DNA of 64,000 nucleotides, taken from NCBI GenBank assembly GCA_036677145.1, contig JAKFFF010000101.1:237701-301700 (forward strand), in the 5' to 3' direction. Under the pieces are notes generated by a model. That model saw only the letters and a program-made list of their open reading frames with translations, did not search any database and was not told the origin of the DNA. Below, one piece after another: positions 25,842 to 34,710 of this stretch (position 1 is its first letter; every line of letters begins with the position of its first letter). Origin of the DNA: CADEED01 sp036677145. GTDB lineage: Bacteria > Pseudomonadota > Gammaproteobacteria > Steroidobacterales > Steroidobacteraceae. The position numbers and the translations under genes were made by a program.

Positions 25842-26719
25842 GCGAGTTTGATTCCCGTCAGTTCCCCGAGTCGGGTGAGCAGGCGATCCTGGAATTCCGT
25901 GTCGAGCGCCGCGGATGCGGGCGCGCGCTGCTGGCGATGATGCCAATACTTGCCGGAGACTTTGGCGGCGGGATCGTCACTGACCGCGAGCCAGGTCTGC
26001 GTGAGATGGCCCTGCTCCAGGTCGTCCGGCGCGCCGGCGCCGCCCATCTTCGTCGGCACCCAGCCCGGGTCGACGGCGCTGCTAACTACCTTCGGCCAGC
26101 GCCGCGCCACCGCGAATGCGAGCGCCGTGACGTAGAGCTTGCTTTCGGAATAGGCGCGGTTCGTGTCCCAGCGGCGCTCGGTCCAGTCCATGTCGCGCAG
26201 TGAATCGTCGCCGCCGTGATGCATGCCGCTGCTGAGATAGATCAGCCGGTCGGGCCGTTCGATCAGCGCCGTGAGCATGTACGGCGCGAGCACGTTCACC
26301 GCGAGAACTTTCGCGTGGCCTTCGGGAGTCGGTCCTCGCGCCGGTTCGCGATAGATGCCGGCGTTGTGTATGACCGCGTCCATGCGCCCGATCTTGTTGA
26401 CCTGGTCGGCGACCGAGCGGGTCTGCGCTGCGCTCGCGAGATCGCCGGTCACGACGCCCGCGGCACGCGGCGCCAGGTCCGCAAGCGCCTTGGCGCGCTC
26501 CTTCGAGCGCGCGTGGAGCACCACCCGGTGCCCCTCGTTCATGAGAGTGATGGCCGCGGCACGGCCAAGTCCATCCGTGGAGCCGGTGATGAAGATGCGA
26601 CGCATAGGGCCGTCCTTGCGGGGTGAATCCTTGCCGAATGAAACGATGGGCGTGGCCGCGACAGCCAGGGCGAGATGCAGGACCCGGCGCCGTGAGCTCG
26701 AAGTGGGTCTGGATTTCAT
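25838..26719 (-). CDS. SDR-family oxidoreductase with Tat-like N-terminus
   Basis: A 293-residue short-chain dehydrogenase. TGSTDGLGRAAA binds NAD(P), HNAGIYR and the catalytic YSESK follow. The frame begins at an ATG (26719) with SSRRRVLHLALAVAATPIV, which looks like a Tat signal, before the SDR domain starts at an internal ATG (26605) that itself has AAGGA at good spacing. So the protein may be a cytosolic 255-residue SDR, or an exported cofactor-loaded one. Codon use in the extension resembles that of the gene. It is the first gene of a pair with the FAD enzyme. Confidence 0.82.
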   Translation of the reverse strand: MKSRPTSSSRRRVLHLALAVAATPIVSFGKDSPRKDGPMRRIFITGSTDGLGRAAAITLMNEGHRVVLHARSKERAKALADLAPRAAGVVTGDLASAAQTRSVADQVNKIGRMDAVIHNAGIYREPARGPTPEGHAKVLAVNVLAPYMLTALIERPDRLIYLSSGMHHGGDDSLRDMDWTERRWDTNRAYSESKLYVTALAFAVARRWPKVVSSAVDPGWVPTKMGGAGAPDDLEQGHLTQTWLAVSDDPAAKVSGKYWHHRQQRAPASAALDTEFQDRLLTRLGELTGIKLA

Positions 26720-26788
26720 CCTTGCCTTGACCCGCTTGGGCTTCCGCCAGTTCAGCGCGGCGTCGCGATATTCCGCGTGCGCCGACGC

Positions 26789-27295
26789 CTACGCGAGCCA
26801 GCCGGGCCGGGAGGCCGCCTGTTTCACCCAGCTCACCATCTGTTTCTCATCGAGCGCGTCCTCGTAAATGTCGTAGTAGCGCACGTCCTTGCTCTTGCTC
26901 GTACCGGGCGGCAAAGGCTGCAGCGACATTCCGCGGAACCAGGTCACCCTGACAAAGCGCGTGAAGACATGCACCGCCAGGAACCAGCCCTGACCCGCGA
27001 CGCCGTAGAACGGGGAATTCCATTTCACCGCTTTGTTCACTTTCGGGACAGCCTTCACGATGAGCGCGTCGAGGCGCTTGCCGATCTCATGTTTCCAGCC
27101 CGGCATCGCGGCGATGTAGGCCTGTACCGGCGCGTCACCATCGCCCTTCGCGATCTGCGGATTGCCACCCGAAAGCAGGACGACTTTTGCGCCGCGTTTC
27201 GCTGGCGGGTTGCTCTTCACCGCCGAACGCCTGGCCGCGGGCCTGCGTTTGGCCTTTGCCTTGTTCGCGGTTTTTCTACTTTTTGGCTGCGACAT
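26789..27295 (-). CDS. DUF1801-family protein, Lys/Arg-rich N-terminus
   Basis: A 168-residue cytosolic protein. The first 40 residues are very rich in Lys, Arg and Ala (MSQPKSRKTANKAKAKRR), possibly nucleic-acid binding. The remainder is a DUF1801 domain: VQAYIAAMPGWKHEIGKRLD, VNKAVKWNSPFYG and VRVTWFRGMSLQPLPPG. The start overlaps the end of a second DUF1801 gene by 20 bases. Function of the family is not established. Confidence 0.8.
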   Translation of the reverse strand: MSQPKSRKTANKAKAKRRPAARRSAVKSNPPAKRGAKVVLLSGGNPQIAKGDGDAPVQAYIAAMPGWKHEIGKRLDALIVKAVPKVNKAVKWNSPFYGVAGQGWFLAVHVFTRFVRVTWFRGMSLQPLPPGTSKSKDVRYYDIYEDALDEKQMVSWVKQAASRPGWLA

Positions 27296-27632
27296 TGCGA
27301 GCTACCGCCGCTTTGATGAGCGCCTTGAATGCGCGGGTGTTGACCGTCTCACCTTCGGCGATGTCGATCGCACGACGCATGTTTCCCTCCAGGCTGGAAT
27401 TGAACAGGCGTGAGGGATCCGGAAGGCTGGCGCCGTGGGCGAATGTGAGCTTCACGGCTTTCTTGTATGTCTCAGCGGTGCAGACGATGCCGTCATGCGA
27501 GAACGTCGGAACGCCCGCCGGATTCGACGGCTTCTTCCATTTCCGTTCTTCGATCATTTTCGGATCGGCTTCGAGAATCAGCGCCCGCATGCGCGCCAGA
27601 GTTTCCTCGCGCCAGTCTGCTTTCGATCGCAT
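27276..27632 (-). CDS. DUF1801-family protein
   Basis: A 118-residue single-domain protein with the family pattern ERKWKKPSNPAGVPTFSHDGIVCT and LTFAHGASLPDPSRLFNSSLEGNMRRAIDI. It is upstream of, and overlaps by 20 bases, the larger DUF1801 gene, so the two paralogues are probably co-translated and may form a heteromer. Function unknown. Confidence 0.82.
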   Translation of the reverse strand: MRSKADWREETLARMRALILEADPKMIEERKWKKPSNPAGVPTFSHDGIVCTAETYKKAVKLTFAHGASLPDPSRLFNSSLEGNMRRAIDIAEGETVNTRAFKALIKAAVARNVAAKK

Positions 27633-27799
27633 GCTGAAAGACTATACCCGGCCGCCATGAGCGCGCCAGATCCGGGCATTGGCCGGGATGAATCGCTTGG
27701 CACCGGCGAGGCGAATCGATAGCGGCGCCCATTTCCATCGCGGAAGCAATGCACGCTGGTTGGCCGCCGGGCTGGTTTCGCGCCCGGCTTCCGCGGTAG

Positions 27800-30214
27800 C
27801 TAGACGTCGAGATTAGAAACCGACAGCGCGTTTTTCTCGATGAACTCGCGGCGCGGTTCCACCTGGTCGCCCATCAGCGTGGTGAAGATCTCATCCGACG
27901 CCAGGATGTCCTCGACGCGCACCTGCATGAGCCGGCGTGTTTCGGGATTGATGGTGGTGTCCCAAAGCTGCTCCGGGTTCATCTCGCCGAGACCCTTGTA
28001 ACGCTGGATCGATTGGCCCTTGCGCGCCTGGTCGAGCAGCCAGGTCATGGCGTGTTTGAACGAGCCGATGTCCTCGCGCGCTTCACCGCGCTTGATGTAC
28101 GCACCCTCACCGATCATGCCGGCGAGTGTCTTGCCGAGCTCGACGATGCGCAGGTACTCCGCGGACTCGAAGAATTCTTTCGGAAGAGCCTTTTCTGTTA
28201 CAGAACCGTGCTCGGTCTTGCTGACTGTCACACGGGCGGGATGATTGTCGACCAGGCGATATTCGACTTGATAGCTGCGCGGGCTGTCCGAGAGGCTGTT
28301 CAGTTGCGCCGCGAGATCGCGCGCCCAGTCACGCATCCAGTCGGCGCGATCGAATTCGACCGCGGTGACGGACGGCATGTAGATGAGCTGCTCGAGCAGG
28401 CGCTCGTCATAGCGCCGTGCCCAGCGACGGATGATTGCCTGCACTTCCATGTACTGGCGCGCGAGCGCTTCGAGACCCTGGCCTGACAACGCCGGCGCGG
28501 AACCGTTGACGTGCAACTCGGAATCGTCGAGCGCGGAGGCGAGCAACATGCGATTGAGCTCACCGTCATCCTTGACGTAGGTCTCCTGCTTGCCGCGCTT
28601 CACTTTGTACAGCGGCGGCTGCGCGATGTAGATGTGCCCGTTCTTGATGAGATCGGGAAGCTGGCGATAGAAGAACGTCAGCAGCAGCGTGCGAATGTGC
28701 GATCCGTCGACGTCCGCGTCGGTCATGATGATGATGCGGTGATATCGCAGCTTGCCGATGTCGAAGTCGTCCTTGCCGATGCCGCAACCGAGCGCGGTGA
28801 TCAGCGTGCCGACTTCCACCGACGACAACATCTTGTCGAAGCGCGCGCGCTCGACGTTCAGAATCTTGCCCTTGAGCGGCAGGATGGCCTGCGTGCGACG
28901 GTCGCGGCCCTGCTTGGCGGAGCCACCGGCCGAGTCACCCTCGACGATGAAGATTTCGCAAAGCGCCGGATCCTTCTCCTGGCAGTCGGCGAGTTTTCCA
29001 GGCAAGCCCGCGATATCGAGCGCGCCCTTGCGGCGAGTCATCTCGCGCGCCTTGCGCGCCGCTTCGCGCGCACGCGCGGCGTCGATGATCTTGCCGACGA
29101 TGGCCTTCGCTTCGGCCGGATGCTCGAGCAGGAATTCCGACAGCTTCGCGGTCACCGCCGATTCGACGATGCCCTTCACTTCCGACGAGACCAGCTTGTC
29201 CTTGGTCTGCGAGGAGAACTTGGGGTCGGGCAACTTGACGGAGAGGATCGCGGTGAGACCTTCGCGGGAATCGTCACCCGTGGTCGGGATCTTCTCCTTC
29301 TTGGTCGCCATCTCTTTTTCGATGTAGTCGTTCAGCGTGCGCGTGAGCGCGGCGCGGAAGCCGGCGAGATGCGTGCCGCCATCCTTCTGCGGAATGTTGT
29401 TCGTGTAGCAGAACATCGATTCGGTGTACGAATCGTTCCACTGGATCGCGACTTCGACGCCGATGGGTCCATCCTGCGTACGGAACCAGAACACGGACGG
29501 ATGAATGCCCGCGCGCGTGCGATTGAGGTGTTTGACGAACTCCTGCAGGCCGCCTTCATGCTGGAACACGTCGGACTTCGCTTCGCGCTCGTCGATGAGC
29601 TCGATGCGTACGCCGGAGTTCAGGAACGAAAGCTCACGCAGCCGCTTCGCCAGGATCTCGTAGACGAACGTGATGTTCGTGAAGATCGTCGGGCTGGCCT
29701 TGAAGCGCACGGTCGTGCCCTTCTCGGTGGTGTCCCCGACAACGGCCAGGGGCGCCACGGGCTCACCGAGGCGGAATTCCATCTTGTGCGACTTGCCGTC
29801 GCGATTGATCGTCAGCCAGAGGTTGTCGGACAGGGCATTGACCACCGACACGCCGACGCCGTGTAAACCGCCGGAGACCTTGTACGACGTGTCATCGAAC
29901 TTACCGCCGGCGTGCAGCACGGTCATGATGACCTCGGCCGCCGAGCGTCCCTCTTCGGGATGGATGTCGGTCGGGATGCCGCGGCCGTTGTCCGAAACGG
30001 TCACCGATTCGTCGGCATGGATGGTCACGACGATGCGGTCGCAGTACCCCGCCAACGCTTCGTCGATGGCGTTATCCACAACCTCGAAAACCATGTGGTG
30101 CAGGCCGGTGCCGTCATCGGTGTCACCGATGTACATGCCGGGTCTTTTGCGCACCGCATCAAGACCCTTTAAGACCTTGATTTTGCTGGAATCGTAGACG
30201 CCGTCGTTGGCCAT
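27800..30214 (-). CDS. gyrB: DNA gyrase subunit B
   Basis: An 804-residue GyrB, the usual gammaproteobacterial length. The GHKL ATPase has VVDNAIDEALAGYCD, SDNGRGIP and GGLHGVGVSVVNALS; the TOPRIM domain has EGDSAGGSAKQGRDR near residue 425 and ADVDGSHIRTLLL; the C-terminus has the GyrA-binding QRYKGLGEMNPEQLW. The insert between TOPRIM and tail seen in E. coli-type GyrB is present. It is the last gene of the dnaA-dnaN-recF-gyrB run, 26 bases after recF. Confidence 0.98.
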   Translation of the reverse strand: MANDGVYDSSKIKVLKGLDAVRKRPGMYIGDTDDGTGLHHMVFEVVDNAIDEALAGYCDRIVVTIHADESVTVSDNGRGIPTDIHPEEGRSAAEVIMTVLHAGGKFDDTSYKVSGGLHGVGVSVVNALSDNLWLTINRDGKSHKMEFRLGEPVAPLAVVGDTTEKGTTVRFKASPTIFTNITFVYEILAKRLRELSFLNSGVRIELIDEREAKSDVFQHEGGLQEFVKHLNRTRAGIHPSVFWFRTQDGPIGVEVAIQWNDSYTESMFCYTNNIPQKDGGTHLAGFRAALTRTLNDYIEKEMATKKEKIPTTGDDSREGLTAILSVKLPDPKFSSQTKDKLVSSEVKGIVESAVTAKLSEFLLEHPAEAKAIVGKIIDAARAREAARKAREMTRRKGALDIAGLPGKLADCQEKDPALCEIFIVEGDSAGGSAKQGRDRRTQAILPLKGKILNVERARFDKMLSSVEVGTLITALGCGIGKDDFDIGKLRYHRIIIMTDADVDGSHIRTLLLTFFYRQLPDLIKNGHIYIAQPPLYKVKRGKQETYVKDDGELNRMLLASALDDSELHVNGSAPALSGQGLEALARQYMEVQAIIRRWARRYDERLLEQLIYMPSVTAVEFDRADWMRDWARDLAAQLNSLSDSPRSYQVEYRLVDNHPARVTVSKTEHGSVTEKALPKEFFESAEYLRIVELGKTLAGMIGEGAYIKRGEAREDIGSFKHAMTWLLDQARKGQSIQRYKGLGEMNPEQLWDTTINPETRRLMQVRVEDILASDEIFTTLMGDQVEPRREFIEKNALSVSNLDV

Positions 30215-30240
30215 GACGTACTCGGGAAAACGGGCCCGAA

Positions 30241-31299
30241 TTATAGCCGGTTTACCCTTCCCTGTTCCACGTGAAACGTTGCTTTAGGTGCTTGAAAAAG
30301 CGCGGTTTCTGGAGTCAACGAAGTCGCGATCATCTGGCATCGGAGAGACGCCAATTCGTCGAACAATCGGTGCAAGTTTTTGTCGTCCAGCTCGGCTGCC
30401 GGATCGTCCAGGAGCAGCACTGCTCGCAGGCCAAGTTCATCCTGCAGGAGCTGCATCTGGGAAATGATCATGGCGATGGCCGTGAGCTTCTGCTGCCCGC
30501 GGGACAGCGTCTCCCGCGCGATCCGTCCGCTGCGCCGCAGGGCGATATCCGCGCGATGGGGACCTGAGGTCGTCGTCCCGCGAGCGCGATCATTCTCGAG
30601 ATGGGATCGCAGGGATTCCTCGAGCGTTGTACCGGCGGCCCAGCCCGTCATGAAGCTGGGGCTAACGCCGAGACCGCCGAAACGTTCGAACATCTGTTCG
30701 AGGCGCGGCGTCAGGCGCTGAACCGCCTTCAGGCGCGATTCGGTCATCGCCTCGCCGTTCCGGATCAATTCCGCGTCCCAGGCCGCCAGATCTCCAGCCC
30801 CGCTTCTGAGTGCCGCGTTGCGCTGCTTCAGCGCGCGGCTGTACCGCGCCCAGTGGAGACCAAAGCTTGGTTCCACGTGGAACACCAGCCAGTCCAGCCA
30901 TCGCCGGCGCCGCTCCGGCCCTTGATCGACGAGCTTGTGGATCTCCGGGTCAATCGCCTGGACCGGCAGGACGCCTGACAACTCCAGCAACGATTGGGCG
31001 TTTTCACCGTTGATGCGGGCGCGGGTGCCGCCGTCGGCCGAGATCTCGATCCCGGCTTGCTGAGGTGGGTCATCGTCCGTACGACCGAATACGGTGAGCG
31101 CAGGCTGCCCATGACGTATGAGCCGTTCACTGCTTCGAGTACGGAACGAGCGTCCACGGCCCAGGAGGAAGATTGCTTCGAGAATGGAGGTCTTGCCGGC
31201 GCCATTCTCGCCGGCGATGAGATTCAACTCCGAAGAGAACTCGAGCTGTGCCGATTCGACACAGCGGAGATTCTGGATCCGCAGCTCGGCAAGCGACAT
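30241..31299 (-). CDS. recF: DNA repair and replication-restart protein RecF
   Basis: A 352-residue SMC-like ATPase that loads RecA at gaps with RecO and RecR. Walker A is GENGAGKTSILEAIFLLGRG near residue 34, the signature motif TLSRGQQKLTAIAM and Walker B AVLLLDDPAAELD. It starts with the canonical MSLAELRIQNLR, 23 bases after dnaN. Two parS-like sites are embedded in its coding sequence, one at the very 3' end. Confidence 0.97.
   Translation of the reverse strand: MSLAELRIQNLRCVESAQLEFSSELNLIAGENGAGKTSILEAIFLLGRGRSFRTRSSERLIRHGQPALTVFGRTDDDPPQQAGIEISADGGTRARINGENAQSLLELSGVLPVQAIDPEIHKLVDQGPERRRRWLDWLVFHVEPSFGLHWARYSRALKQRNAALRSGAGDLAAWDAELIRNGEAMTESRLKAVQRLTPRLEQMFERFGGLGVSPSFMTGWAAGTTLEESLRSHLENDRARGTTTSGPHRADIALRRSGRIARETLSRGQQKLTAIAMIISQMQLLQDELGLRAVLLLDDPAAELDDKNLHRLFDELASLRCQMIATSLTPETALFQAPKATFHVEQGRVNRL
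30263..30278. promoter_or_regulatory. parS-like ParB-binding site (recF 3' end)
   Basis: TGTTCCACGTGAAACG matches the bacterial parS consensus TGTTTCACGTGAAACA at 14 of 16 positions and keeps the CACGTG core. It lies in the last codons of recF, just before gyrB and about 2.3 kb from the putative oriC. Confidence 0.7.
30869..30884. promoter_or_regulatory. parS-like ParB-binding site (inside recF)
   Basis: GGTTCCACGTGGAACA contains the perfect 14-bp palindrome GTTCCACGTGGAAC, the parS form used in Pseudomonas. It sits mid-recF, about 600 bases from the other site. Two such sites this close to oriC are unlikely by chance. Confidence 0.8.
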
Positions 31300-31322
31300 G
31301 CGAGGCCGCGGAGCTGCGCGGC

Positions 31323-32420
31323 TTAGAGCCGCATCGGCATGACGACGTACTTGCAGTTCGGAGTTCCGGAGGCGCGCAACAGGCAGCTGCTGTTCCCGTC
31401 CGTCAGTCCCAGCACGACCTTCTCGGTTTCCACCGCGGCCAGCGCATCGAGCAAGTAGGTCACGTTGAAGCCGATCTCGACCTCATCTCCCTGATAAACG
31501 ACCTCAACCTGATCCTCGGCTTCTTCCTGTTCGGGGTTGTGTGCCTGGATCGTGACGAGATCTGACTTCAAATTGATGCGAACTCCGCGGTACTTCTCGT
31601 TTGAGAGAATCGCGGTCCGTTGCAGCGCCTGGCGCAGGCCCTCGCGGTCCGCTTCAACCTGCTTGGTCGGATTGGCCGGGATGACGCGCCCATATTCCGG
31701 GAAACGGCCATCAATGAGCTTCGAAGTGAAACGAATGTCGCCGATCTGAGCGCGAACGTGGCTGGATCCAATGGCCAGATCCACCGTCCCTTCTCCGCCC
31801 AGGATGCGCTGCAGCTCGAGGACGCCCTTCCGCGGCAGGATCACCTGCTGGTTGTTCTTGGCTTTTGTCTCGAGCTCAGCCTCGCAAAGGGCCAGGCGAT
31901 GACCATCCGTCGCGACCGCGCGCAGAATCTTTCCATCGGTTTCCAGCAAAAGTCCGTTCAAATAGTAGCGAACGTCTTGCTGTGCCATCGAAAAATGCGT
32001 CTTGTCGATCAAACGTCTGAAATCTCCTTGCGACAGGGTCAGCGTTTGCTGCGCATTGATCTCCTCGACCACGGGAAACTCGGTGGCAGGAAGCGTTGAC
32101 AGCGTAAAACGCGATTTTCCCGCCTTGATCGACACACGTTCGCCTTCAGTCGCGACCGTTACCGTCGTTTTCTCGGGAAGCGCTTTGAAGATGTCCAGGA
32201 GCTTCCGGCCTGGAACAGTGACATCGCCGGGTTGCTGCACGGTGCAGGCGCTCGATGCGACCAGCTCCACCTCGAGGTCCGTGCCGGTGACGCTGATGCG
32301 GTTATTCCGGGCTGCCAGCAACACATTGGAAAGCACGGGCATCGTTTGCCGGCGTTCCACCACGCCGATGACGCTTTGCAGAGGGGCGAGGATTTCCTCG
32401 CGGGTCGCGGAGAGCTTCAT
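31323..32420 (-). CDS. dnaN: DNA polymerase III sliding clamp (beta subunit)
   Basis: A 365-residue clamp with three repeated domains. It opens MKLSATREEILAPLQSVIGVVERRQTMPVLSN and ends VVMPMRL, both diagnostic. As a dimer it encircles DNA and tethers the replicase. AGAAGG lies six bases before the ATG. The 206-base gap to dnaA upstream contains the origin candidate. Confidence 0.98.
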   Translation of the reverse strand: MKLSATREEILAPLQSVIGVVERRQTMPVLSNVLLAARNNRISVTGTDLEVELVASSACTVQQPGDVTVPGRKLLDIFKALPEKTTVTVATEGERVSIKAGKSRFTLSTLPATEFPVVEEINAQQTLTLSQGDFRRLIDKTHFSMAQQDVRYYLNGLLLETDGKILRAVATDGHRLALCEAELETKAKNNQQVILPRKGVLELQRILGGEGTVDLAIGSSHVRAQIGDIRFTSKLIDGRFPEYGRVIPANPTKQVEADREGLRQALQRTAILSNEKYRGVRINLKSDLVTIQAHNPEQEEAEDQVEVVYQGDEVEIGFNVTYLLDALAAVETEKVVLGLTDGNSSCLLRASGTPNCKYVVMPMRL

Positions 32421-32424
32421 GCGA

Positions 32425-32626
32425 ATGCCTTCTGTTCTTAATGATTTAAAGTCAGTAGTAGCAGTTATAGAGCCTGTGGACGACGGGGATTAATCCATTT
32501 CCTACAGAACAATCAGATGTTTATACCCAGCTGTCTCACTGAACGAACTTACCCACACCCTGAAGGAACCCTGTGCACGAACTGTGGATGATTTTGTCCA
32601 CAAAACTATCCACAGGCTTTCCACCG
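32425..32626. other. Putative replication origin (oriC) between dnaA and dnaN
   Basis: DnaA-box-like 9-mers (consensus TTATCCACA) occur at 32475-32483 (TGTGGACGA), 32549-32557 (TTACCCACA), 32583-32591 (TGTGGATGA), 32594-32602 (TTGTCCACA) and 32606-32614 (CTATCCACA), plus a weak one at 32572. The last three form a tight cluster beside the dnaA stop. An AT-rich stretch (about 32437-32470), unusual here, lies on the dnaN side and could be the unwinding element. The spacer upstream of dnaA has no such cluster. Confidence 0.75.
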
Positions 32627-34015
32627 TCATCCGGTCAGGGTTCTCAACAGGTTTTGATAATCCTCACCAACGCGCTGCTCCGCCACGCGTAACTCGCGGA
32701 TGCGACCGCAGGCATGTATCACAGTCGTGTGGTCACGCCCGCCGAAAGCATCCCCGATCTCCGGCAGGCTGTGCGTCGTCAATTCTTTTGCGAGCGCCAT
32801 GGCAACCTGGCGCGGACGAGCGATGGAACGACTACGGCGTTTTGAAAGCAGATCTGCCACGCGCACTTTGTAGTAGTCAGCGACCGTCTTCTGAATGTTT
32901 TCGATAGTGATCAATTTCGCCTGCAATGTCAGCAGGTCTTTCAATGCTTCCTTGGTGAAATCGACCGTGATCGGTCGGCCGGTGAAGCGTGAATTTGCAA
33001 CCACGCGTTTCAACGCACCTTCGAGCTCGCGCACATTCGAACGGATGCGTTTCGCGATGAAGAACGCGACCTCCTCGGGAAGCTGCACGTTCGCGGCCTG
33101 TGCTTTGCCGATGAGAATCGCCACGCACGTCTCGAGCTCGGGTGGTTCGATCGCAACCGTCAGGCCCCATCCGAAGCGGGATTTCAAGCGTTCTTCGAGA
33201 CCCGAGACTTCTTTCGGATAACGATCGCAGGTCACGATCACCTGCTGCTGCCCTTCGAGCAGCGCGTTGAACGTATGGAAAAATTCTTCCTGCGATCGGT
33301 CCTTGTTCGCGAAGAACTGAATGTCGTCGATCAACAGCGCATCGAGCGAGCGATACGCCGTCTTGAACTCGTTCATCTTGTTGTGCTGAAGCGCGATGAC
33401 CATGTCACTCACGAATCGCTCGGAGTGAATGTACGCAATACGCGCATCCGGATCGCGTCCCTTGATGGCGTGACCCACGGCCTGCATCAGGTGTGTCTTA
33501 CCGAGACCGACACCGCCGTAAATGAACAACGGGTTGTACGCCCGGCCCGGATTTTCGGCGACCTGCACCGCCGCGGCTTTCGCGAGCTGATTGCTCTTGC
33601 CCTCGACGAAACCGTTGAAGGTGAAATCCGGGTTCAACCGGACGCCAACGACAATGCCTTCGCTGCGCTTCGGTCGCGACGGCGCACCGCTGCTTTCCGG
33701 TTCACGGATCTGGACGACCTCCGGACCCCGGGAACCGACTTCGACGGTGACGATGGGCGCGTCGCCCTCCACGAACTGGCGGACGATCTCACCCAGACGC
33801 GACAATAAGTGGGCGTTGACCCAGTCCACCGCGAACCGGTTGGGCGCCAGGAGCTTCAGGGCGCCGCTGCTTTCGACCGCCTGCAGTGGCCTCACCCAGG
33901 TGTTGAAATGCTCACCCGGCAACTCCTCCTCGAGCGCACGCACGCAGCGAGCCCACAGCCCGCTTTCCACGGCCGTGGGTTCACCCGATGTTGATGGACG
34001 AGAAGCCGCGGTCAC
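32627..34015 (-). CDS. dnaA: Chromosomal replication initiator DnaA
   Basis: A 462-residue initiator. The DnaB-contacting N-domain runs to about residue 90, a variable linker follows, then the AAA+ domain with GGVGLGKTHL (Walker A, near residue 167) and LLIDDIQF (Walker B). The C-terminal helix-turn-helix has GGRDHTTVIHACGRI, which reads DnaA boxes. The start is GTG at 34015, giving the normal N-terminal length; no strong ribosome-binding site precedes it. It reads away from rpmH, with a 150-base divergent promoter region between them. Confidence 0.98.
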   Translation of the reverse strand: MTAASRPSTSGEPTAVESGLWARCVRALEEELPGEHFNTWVRPLQAVESSGALKLLAPNRFAVDWVNAHLLSRLGEIVRQFVEGDAPIVTVEVGSRGPEVVQIREPESSGAPSRPKRSEGIVVGVRLNPDFTFNGFVEGKSNQLAKAAAVQVAENPGRAYNPLFIYGGVGLGKTHLMQAVGHAIKGRDPDARIAYIHSERFVSDMVIALQHNKMNEFKTAYRSLDALLIDDIQFFANKDRSQEEFFHTFNALLEGQQQVIVTCDRYPKEVSGLEERLKSRFGWGLTVAIEPPELETCVAILIGKAQAANVQLPEEVAFFIAKRIRSNVRELEGALKRVVANSRFTGRPITVDFTKEALKDLLTLQAKLITIENIQKTVADYYKVRVADLLSKRRSRSIARPRQVAMALAKELTTHSLPEIGDAFGGRDHTTVIHACGRIRELRVAEQRVGEDYQNLLRTLTG

Positions 34016-34090
34016 GGGTGGAGATTTTCCGTCGGTAAGGGGGCCGGGAAAAAAGGGGTGCGAAGTCTAGCCGGTTCGAGCGGGATTGTA

Positions 34091-34120
34091 TTGACACCCG
34101 AAGGGCCCGCTGCTTACCCT
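34091..34120 (+). promoter_or_regulatory. Candidate sigma-70 promoter of rpmH
   Basis: TTGACA (34091-34096) with an 18-base spacer to TACCCT (34115-34120), 45 bases before the rpmH start. The -35 is perfect, the -10 weak. Confidence 0.5.
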
Positions 34121-34165
34121 TCCCGCCCTTTTTTCCGAGAGATCAGCGGCTTCGGGCCGATCATC

Positions 34166-34300
34166 ATGAAACGCACTTATCAGCCCAGCAAGATCAAGCG
34201 CAAACGCGCCACCGGTTTTCGCGCCCGCATGAAGACTACCGGCGGAAAGAAAGTTCTCGCGCGCCGCCGCTCCAAGGGACGCAAGAAGATCGTTCCCTGA
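34166..34300 (+). CDS. rpmH: 50S ribosomal protein L34
   Basis: A 44-residue, highly basic protein: MKRTYQPSKIKRKRATGF at the start and RRSKGRKKIVP at the end are invariant L34 features. The ATG at 34166 is chosen over an upstream in-frame start because L34 always begins MKRT. First gene of the rpmH-rnpA-yidD-yidC-mnmE operon, next to oriC as in most bacteria. Confidence 0.98.
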   Translation: MKRTYQPSKIKRKRATGFRARMKTTGGKKVLARRRSKGRKKIVP

Positions 34301-34332
34301 CGCGCAAGCGTCGCATCTGAGCGCGGGCCGCC

Positions 34333-34710
34333 ATGCAGCCCAGTAAACGATTGCAGTTCGGCGCCGAACTGCGTCTGCGCAGCAAGCTTCAATTCGATGC
34401 GATCTATGCCGGCGGTCGCCGCGTCGACGACAAGCTCTTTGGCCTGCGATTCAAGCCCAATGGCCTCGATCATCCGCGCGTGGGCCTCGCTGTCGCGATC
34501 AAGACGATGGGAAACGCTGTCGCGCGAAATCGACTGCGCCGCGTGGTGCGCGAATCATTCCGGCTCGCGCAACACGATTTGCCCGCGGTCGACATCGTAG
34601 TGGCCGCAAAATTTCCGGCCCGCGAAGCGCTCACGCCAACGTTGCGTGCTAGCCTCGCGACCCTTTGGCAACGCGTCGCAACCACATGCGCCACGTCCTC
34701 AAAATCCTGA
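34333..34710 (+). CDS. rnpA: Ribonuclease P protein component
   Basis: A 125-residue basic protein that helps the RNase P RNA bind and cleave pre-tRNA leaders. The RNR motif is NAVARNRLRRVVRES, preceded by LRSKLQFDAIYAGGR. It lies 32 bases after rpmH and overlaps the start of yidD by 25 bases, the standard compact arrangement. Confidence 0.96.
   Translation: MQPSKRLQFGAELRLRSKLQFDAIYAGGRRVDDKLFGLRFKPNGLDHPRVGLAVAIKTMGNAVARNRLRRVVRESFRLAQHDLPAVDIVVAAKFPAREALTPTLRASLATLWQRVATTCATSSKS

Noticed and set aside
28511..29866. A 451-codon open frame on the plus strand inside gyrB
   Set aside because: It is antisense to a certain gyrB gene; long antisense frames are expected at this GC content, and the product has no recognisable domain.
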